From Ascidia mentula (Eukaryota > Chordata > Ascidiacea > Phlebobranchia > Ascidiidae), in the NCBI GenBank assembly GCA_947561715.1, contig OX387202.1, positions 13,095,001 through 13,159,000 on the forward strand: a stretch of 64,000 nt of DNA, in the 5' to 3' direction. The notes below the pieces were generated by a model that did no database searches, was not told the origin of the DNA, and saw only the letters and a program-made list of their open reading frames with translations. A program made the translations under genes and the position numbers. Every line of letters begins with the position of its first letter. Within the stretch, counting starts at the first letter, position 1. This document shows positions 57,743 to 64,000 of this stretch, one piece after another.

Positions 57743-59465
57743 TATTGTTTTAGTGGTGACTTCAGGGTTTGATGGGAAAACGCTTGTGATGTTTCAGTAA
57801 AATTTGCCTTTTATTCTGTTTTGTATCGAATTATATTTCCTGTGTCCTAATATTATTTATATTTGTAAAATTTATATTCATTGTTTATTTTCACAAAAAT
57901 ATATATTGTTTTTTATGGATTAATTAGCAACTAGAATCGCGTGAATTTCTACAAAGCAGACAGTTGCATTCAGTGCTTCCAATCCAAACCAGTAACGCAT
58001 ATCGGATGTATGAAGAATAGGTATACGGTCCAATTCACAAAATTGAGACAGGGGAGGTTGGCACGCCGAACTTCTAAACGCCATTCACACGCAAAAGGTT
58101 TTTCCATGATCGGAAACCGCTTAAACTTTTCCCTTTTTTGTCAATTTTCTCCACTTAAACAAGAGAAAAGAACAGAATTTTCGATACATGTAAAAATTGC
58201 CACGATAAGGTAGCTTTATTGCGGCTCAACGTGTAAGGTGATTACGTGAAGCGAAAAACGTCAAAGGTACCATCCAAATTTTAATACCATTGCCTGTAAC
58301 AAAGAAGCTTGCTGATTTAAATGTGGTCGTGACCAAGCGTAAACAATTTGGCATGGAAAGAAGACAGTTTCGCGTTCCACGCAAAACGCAGTAGCTAGGT
58401 TTAAGTATAAAGATAGCAATGTACGGTTGTTGCGAGTAAAGATTTGATGGATTACGATTTGTCGAACTAATACACTGCATTACGACGCCTTTGCTGCAAG
58501 TAAACACCAATCGTGAAGTAAGCAAATAAGGCAAGGATAGATAACATAGTGCGGTACAAGCTCGCCTATAAGTCACCTATTTTCTCCGTTTCATGCAACG
58601 ATACAAATTACAAATCCCGCTCCATTTTGTGGACGATAACCTTAACTTATACAACAAACAACTGCAATAAACACGACCACAAAAATAAGGGTGTATTTGT
58701 TGGTTAGGTTAACGCCTTAACTTTCATCACCCATAACTTGTCCAAAAACTGACGCCACACAAAAATCATATATTTTCCTAACCACGACGTCCCATCAAAA
58801 ATTGTTTCAAAGTCAAGACGTCATTAACTCATTGACTTTGAAACAACGAACCGCAATATAACACGCCAGAATGTTAACACATGTTTTTACCTTGGTATAT
58901 GTGGTATATTAATCTGCTGATTCCATTTTTACGAAAAGCTTCGGTAAAAATCAAGCATTTTAGGTTTGTAACCAGTTTTGTACATTCGACTTCTTGCGGG
59001 ATTATATGCGGCCACGTCTGGTGTACAACGAGGACTTTATAAATTGAGCTTTTTATGTTGGTTACACTACAAAAGACAATCGAAACGTCCAAAGGAACAA
59101 GTTCAGGGTACAATTAGGAGACATGTGGGCGACAAGAGTTGGGCTATGGCTGGTGTGTTGCAACCACTATGAAAACTATAATGATATTTTTGTTGAATGC
59201 TGGAGTTGCAGCAGCGGTGTAGATTGAGAAACGACAAAAAAAGGCTGCAGAATGGTATACATAAAATTGGTTTATTTCGTATAAAAAATATAAAGAAGTA
59301 GCAAAAGAGACTAAAATATGCGCAGAAAAATGAAAAAATAACACTTTAAGGAAAAATGGATTGGTGGAAAAATAAAAAAAAACGCGACAGCCAACGCTAC
59401 AAAAGAATAAAAACATTCAACATTTGAAGCATCCGTTAGAATAAAAACCGAAATCAGTGAAAAGA
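57743..59465. other. Intergenic between the tail-to-tail IL17-c and IL17-d genes
   Basis: Holds both 3' UTRs and a perfect 15-bp inverted repeat (58802-58846). No supportable ORF. Confidence 0.4.
58802..58846. repeat. Perfect 15-bp inverted repeat with 15-nt loop
   Basis: TTGTTTCAAAGTCAA (58802-58816) is exactly complementary to TTGACTTTGAAACAA (58832-58846). It could fold in RNA or be the remnant of a small inverted-repeat element. It lies between the two convergent cytokine genes. Confidence 0.85.
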
Positions 59466-60874
59466 CTATCCCGACAAGAGCAACAAATCATTCGTCAGTG
59501 GAAGGTTAGACGCGTGTTCCTTAAACACGCACTGGCATCCAATATGAACAGTTGCAGAGACCGTTGACGAATCTCCCATCCGTACAATGCGCTGTACAGG
59601 TATTGGGACGCTTAACAGGGCTTCGGTGTAAACAAAATTCCCCGATTCCTCGACTTCGACGAAGCACCCCTTACATATGCATGCTGTATCGAGGATTTCA
59701 CGGTCTTCGGGTGCCCTGTAACAAAAGCTCAATTTTTACCCTTGTATAGTATAGTTTTGGTAAGTAATGTAAATCTGGATGAGATATAGGATAACGGCAA
59801 ATGCGTCAACGGCCATAACGCATTTTTTGAATATCCCCTAAGCCACATATGCTTATCCATTATCTCAAACAACCATGGAACAGGATAGAATCTGGTAAAT
59901 CAAATGCAGCTTGGCTATAGTTAAAAGTCAAGAACGTCGTAAGTAACCATCTGTACTATAGAGACATGCTGTGTCGAAATGCGACTCATTGACTGAATCT
60001 AGGAAATTGAGCTTCGTTTCGTAATTGTCCTGCATGGGGGTCACGAGGTTTTAGAGTAACCGTGAATGCAAAAAGTGAAGGCAATTTCCTATTTGTTCTC
60101 AAACCTTCTTATTTGTGATGTCACAACTATCGTTTATTTAACTTATTGTGCAACTTAGTTCGTGACAAGCTGTCCCAGTAAATTTACATAAGTCTACAGA
60201 CTCTGTAATTTCTGTAAAGAGGTCGGCCACTACAAAAAGGCTTGGAACCACTTCATTAAACGCCAACACACGGGACACGACAGGCTAAAAGTTCGCATAA
60301 CTCCCAAACTAACCTTCTTGTGTCGTAATTGTTAACGTAACGCCATGGGGAGAGTGATCTTGACGCAATATCGACATTGCGATTAGGTAGGGTGCGAAAA
60401 ATGCGGAGGCATTCCGCATCTTTGATATTCAGTTCGTTCGGAGCACGAGTCTGGTTGTCAACTTTTTCAAGCGACCCCCGGAAAGTCGCGTCGTTTTGGA
60501 AGCGCGATTCCATTTCGCTGTAATCGAATATTTCGAATCTTCATGCAAAAAAGAAGGCGTTTATGATCTCGTTTGTCCGTAACTGCATCCACCATTTAAA
60601 ACGTGAATACTTGTGTTTGAACGGTACCGAAGTTTACAACATGTGCTTATGATACAGGATCCATATGAAATTGAAATCTTTTAATTAACATTGATTTGTT
60701 GATCTTCGGCTAAATATTTCTACTCCATAACGCTTTCAATTGTTTAATATTACAGTTAAGTAACTAATATTAATGTAAGTGTACACTTAATAACAGAAAA
60801 TTATATCCATCTTACCTTTCAGCGATGGCACAAGCAATGGACAAGGCAACAAATACGGCTGTAATTTTCAACAT
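59466..60874 (-). CDS. IL-17-like secreted cytokine, IL17-d
   Basis: Exons 60874-60816, 60538-60314, 59715-59466; 177 codons; phase-2 introns as in the others. Seen: signal peptide (MLKITAVFVALSIACAIAE), exon 2 with FDYSEMESRFQNDATFRGSLE aligning over its whole length to IL17-c, AECLRIF, SRSLSPWRYVNNYDTRR, then exon 3 with TACICKGCFVEVEESG, TEALLSVPIPVQRIV, IGCQCVF and a hydrophobic end (LLLLSG). No furin-type site. The exon-2 acceptor at ATGAAG was chosen because it keeps the phase and matches IL17-c residue for residue. The gene is inverted relative to the other three and tail to tail with IL17-c. Confidence 0.91.
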
Positions 60875-60973
60875 GTTCTGCGGAAGTAATCTTTCTTGGG
60901 CTCTTGAAAAAATCAGATCTTGTCGAATGAATTTCTAAGTAGCTACTGATACCTTGACGCTTACACGAGCTGT

Positions 60974-60981
60974 CTTTTAAA
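60974..60981 (-). promoter_or_regulatory. TATA-like box of IL17-d
   Basis: TTTAAAAG on the minus strand, 100 bp before ATG 60874; identical octamer and spacing to IL17-a. Confidence 0.4.
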
Positions 60982-62354
60982 GTACATTTGCTTTCGTAGA
61001 AACTTAACGAAATTCTTACAACAGAATGTAGTCAGCGCATGGCCGAGTCTATAAGCACCCAACGCTATAAGCGTGACGTTTGTCATTCGGCACAAAAGCA
61101 TGTAAATTTCGCGGATGTGGCTAGTTTCAAGACGTCACCATCGCGAAAAGTGACGCAAAAACTCGCGAAAGTGGAGCAAGGTCGCATTATCGCGTTTCGC
61201 CGTCGCGTTTGTACTGGAAACGGAAACGGATTTTTACATTCTTTTTACTAGAAACGAGAAAGTGCGTTGATTTGCATTTGCTTTTCGTGTATGTGCAGAT
61301 CGAATCAAGAGCATGTTTGGATGAATTTGTCACCACACGTTAATATTTTTCTCCTGACTTTTTTTGTTAATCTGCACTTTTTACACAACCTTTGTCCAAG
61401 ATTATGGAGATCGTTATTAAGTACGTGATTACAGAATAAAAAAAATGGACCACTTTAAACCAAAGCCCCTCTGGTAGGCTGTCGATCGCCCACCGTATCG
61501 ACATGCTCATACGTTAAAATTAACAAAGCCATTTGTAGACAGCATCACTGACGATGACTTTTTTAGGCGAAATATATTTTTCTAGAAAACATCCACCATC
61601 GGAACTGTCCACAGATCGCTATGTTAACACCAACACATAAGCATGCCGGTTTTAAGTATTTACAATAAAACAATGAAGACTGAGAAAATTCTTTTAATTC
61701 CAGAAAACTTCCACAAAATTCTCTATAACATTCCAAGGTCCATTTTTTTCGATTAAATCAGGATTTAAATCAAGAAATCTTGATTAAAGCAAGAATAAAA
61801 AAAATCATCATGCGTAACGTTTCCAAAAGGTCGAAGAAATTGCGTTTTCGCAGCAAGTTGCTACGGCGAGCATACAAACAACTACTTTGGTAAGCTTAAA
61901 ACCAAATTTGCTGCGTTGTGGTTCGCAGTGACTGTAGACGAGACAGAGAGTGTTGGCTGGAAATTGACAACGCATCAAATATTACGTCACAATGTCTCGT
62001 TATATTTGCTCCGGTGACGACTTCTTAGTTAAGCTGTCACATTTTCTGCCCAGCCGCATTGTTTATTTGAGTTTGGTTCAAATAAGTACAATTCTACTTG
62101 CTGCATTTGCAATTTATTTTAAGACTCCATATGCTCGCTAAAAGCGCGCTTTTGTGTATGACGACATAAAAGCATGTCGTTTACGAATGTTTGGCACGAA
62201 CGAAAACTTGAGTAATCGCGCGACAGCTACGGAATTCACGACGTCCAAAAAACATTCCACAACCATCATTACGTGGTAAAATTTTTGGGTTTCGACAAAA
62301 TGGCGGTTCGAAATTAGGACAGAGCGGAACAAATGCGGTAGGTGGCAGTATGGC
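60982..62354. other. Intergenic region beyond the IL-17 cluster
   Basis: No supportable gene; a short plus-strand frame at 61039-61251 is unrecognised. About 61765-61790 contains a small AT-rich inverted repeat (AATCAAG / CTTGATT). Confidence 0.35.
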
Positions 62355-62487
62355 TTGGGGCGAACTTGCACGAAGCAGATGGGATGACACCAACGGAAAA
62401 CCATAACCAATTAAAAGACAACTTAGTGCATAAAAGATTGCTTGTTACACTGGAGCTAATGTGGATTGGTTGGTATTTGTAACACAC
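62355..62487. repeat. Dispersed repeat, copy A
   Basis: About 130 bp containing AAGCAGATGGGATGA, AACCATAACC and TATTTGTAACAC. It is clearly related to 63653-63773 in the same orientation but diverged. Probably an old interspersed element or shared promoter segment. Confidence 0.65.
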
Positions 62488-62508
62488 TTGGGTAAGATTT
62501 TTAGCCAA

Positions 62509-62515
62509 TATAAAG
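62509..62515 (+). promoter_or_regulatory. Possible TATA/CCAAT promoter
   Basis: CCAAT (62505-62509) runs directly into TATAAAG, about 35 bp before an ATG at 62549. Confidence 0.3.
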
Positions 62516-62548
62516 AGGGCGATTGGTAGTTCACTCCTAAACTTCTTC

Positions 62549-62821
62549 ATGTATTTTACCGTGTTTGTTTTCTCTTCGCTTATCATTGCTGTTCATTGCA
62601 AAATAAAAGTTAACACAAGAATTTCTGTTGCGAGCAGTTTGAGAGCGAAAAACCTGATCGGGAATTCGAGCGCAGCACATTGCGGGTTCGAAACCCAGGT
62701 CCGCAACAAATATGCCTATCTAGGACACAATAAAGGAAAATATTATTTCGTTTTATCCCACTTCAAAAGATACGTATTTAGTAAGATTTACAAAGTTTGG
62801 GACCAGTTCGCACCGATTTAA
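62549..62821 (+). CDS. Hypothetical small secreted protein (90 residues)
   Basis: Opens with ATG and a signal-peptide-like MYFTVFVFSSLIIAVHC, then a basic, Tyr-rich stretch (KGKYYFVLSHFKRYVF). The promoter-like TATAAAG just upstream adds some support, but no family is recognised. Part of the frame (62661-62705) overlaps a tRNA-like B-box sequence, which argues that it may be non-coding. Confidence 0.22.
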   Translation: MYFTVFVFSSLIIAVHCKIKVNTRISVASSLRAKNLIGNSSAAHCGFETQVRNKYAYLGHNKGKYYFVLSHFKRYVFSKIYKVWDQFAPI

Positions 62822-62845
62822 ATAATTCGTTAAGCGTGCATTTAC

Positions 62846-63111
62846 CTCCTGGTACACCTCATATGTATATGGAGTCACCATTTCGTGAGCCCAGTTAAGC
62901 AACGAGAAATTCCGAAGCCGTTTTCCCCGTATGTCTGTTAGTTTCATGGACAGTGGCCGACTCTTTTGCCCACACCAAGGAATATCCGAGATTGCTGACT
63001 CATCCCCGCCAATGCCAACTGACCAGGCGTGAAGAACATGACCAGGAAGAGTTACACGTTGTATAAATTGACGAGTTGTGCATACGCGAATACAAAAATG
63101 ATCTTTCGCAA
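62846..63111 (-). CDS. Possible internal exon of an unrecognised gene
   Basis: An open frame between a TTTTTAG acceptor and a GTAAAT donor reads, in part, LPGHVLHAWSVGIGGDESA, DIPWCGQKSRPLSMKLTDIR and LLNWAHEMVTPYTYEVYQE. Composition and length look like real coding sequence. No partner exon was identified downstream (below 62838). The family is not recognised. Confidence 0.35.
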
Positions 63112-63236
63112 CTAAAAACGCGACGTAAAGATAAACAATTAAACATAGGAAAATGCCCAAACTGTTGAAGCGTGACGTTAGGTGCTAAGTTATGTAACTC
63201 GAGGAATAAAAATAAGTATTTCGTCACTTTTTAAAG

Positions 63237-63404
63237 TCAAGCAATCCGTGAAACAAAAATACGATACATGGCACGGTCTTTTTTTAAAAGCTGTGAATTT
63301 CCTTTTAAGCACAAAAGCCAATAGAAGTCAGAACTTTCAGTCAGGGGTTCGACATATAAGGCGACAGACACTGCAAGTGTAAGACAGAAACAAAAACCTA
63401 ACAT
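63237..63404 (-). CDS. Possible first exon with signal peptide
   Basis: From ATG 63404 a 55-codon frame starts MLGFCFCLTLAVSVALYVEP, a good signal-peptide profile, on the same strand as the possible exon at 62846-63111. The phases of the two do not join by an obvious donor, so the link is only a suggestion. Confidence 0.2.
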   Translation of the reverse strand: MLGFCFCLTLAVSVALYVEPLTESSDFYWLLCLKGNSQLLKKDRAMYRIFVSRIA

Positions 63405-63652
63405 AGAAGATGTCTCTAATCTAATTTCTTCATGATCGAAAAGGAAACAGTTCTTTTTTCGCAAGAGGTGACGAATGCGAGGTTGGTCTCCACTTCGTGG
63501 GAGTATATTTAGAAACACGAATGTATTTTTGCTATTTATGTGAAGCGTGAACTCCAGCCGTACGCAAATTACGCGCCATGTCATTACGCAAGTGACGTAG
63601 CGCCGTGGTCACCGCACGCACGGCGTCAGTCGCAAAGAGCTTGCAGTTAGCT

Positions 63653-63773
63653 TGTGGGCGGACTTACATAAAGCAGATGGGATGAAACCAATGGAAAACC
63701 GTAACCATTTAAAAGATAAATGATTGCTTTTTACACTGGAGTTGAATGTGGATTGGGTGTTATTTGTAACACT
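63653..63773. repeat. Dispersed repeat, copy B
   Basis: Second copy of the 62355-62487 repeat: AAGCAGATGGGATGAAACC, AACCGTAACC, and ATGTGGATTGG followed by TATTTGTAACAC. The remainder of the window to 64000 shows nothing further. Confidence 0.65.
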
Positions 63774-64000
63774 ACAAGGAAAATATTGTGGTATTGTTGC
63801 AGTCGGGTATATCATTATGGCGCGGCAGTGTAAGTTTAACGGCCCCAAATGTATTTTTTTCACAATAAATGGATTTCAATGCAAAAGTGTGCCTCGTAAA
63901 ATAATCATTTTCATATACTGTTCATTACATTTTAGCTTGAATTATATAAAGTGTTACGTCGTTTCCGGGCTAACTGGATATGAGCGTTATGGTATACCAC

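Noticed and set aside
62661..62710. tRNA-like B-box (GGGTTCGAAACCC)
   Set aside because: The T-arm stem does not close beyond three pairs and no A-box, anticodon arm or acceptor stem could be drawn; at most a tRNA-derived repeat remnant.

Overview
This is AT-rich eukaryotic DNA from an invertebrate animal. Genes are split by GT-AG introns of about 60-900 bp. Recognisable families are SLC17 (sialin/VGLUT-type) transporters, GNAT-fold N-acetyltransferases, the C-terminal part of an importin-4-like karyopherin, and a cluster of IL-17-like cytokine genes. IL-17 beside compact SLC17 genes suggests an invertebrate deuterostome, perhaps an ascidian of the Ciona type. That is inference; nothing here proves the species.

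Layout. (1) 1-30.4 kb is a segmental-duplication field. A 9,482-bp unit (1-9482) is repeated from 9483 and is almost identical over its first ~6.5 kb. A rearranged, partly deleted third stretch follows (16-23 kb), then a ~1.97-kb tandem duplication (23125-25091 / 25092-~26950), then a third copy of the unit's middle (26593-~30390). The unit carries a plus-strand GNAT gene, a convergent minus-strand GNAT gene, a small one-TM ORF, and minus-strand SLC17 exons 1-3. Many pieces are broken. (2) 30.5-31.2 kb holds a divergent GNAT copy with a 1-nt frameshift. (3) 32.8-36.7 and 37.9-41.4 kb hold two complete nine-exon SLC17 genes in tandem, 517 and 512 codons when joined, with the same intron phases. 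The first has lost its ATG. (4) 43.5-47.9 kb, minus strand: seven exons for the last ~285 residues of importin-4; the N-terminal three quarters is not visible. (5) 49.2-60.9 kb: four three-exon IL-17-like genes (+,+,+,-), all with phase-2 introns, a signal peptide in exon 1, the S-L-S-P-W motif in exon 2 and a CxCxGC...GCxC cysteine set in exon 3. (6) 61-64 kb: unassigned, with one dispersed repeat pair and a few possible small exons.

How it fits together. No single pathway links all the genes. The left half shows birth and decay of acetyltransferase genes that travel with a ~300-bp promoter/leader module and with SLC17 fragments. The right half is an innate-immune cytokine cluster that falls into two sub-pairs: IL17-a/b with a predicted furin site, and IL17-c/d without. 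Exon boundaries were read by eye from splice signals and reading-frame continuity; no database search was run.
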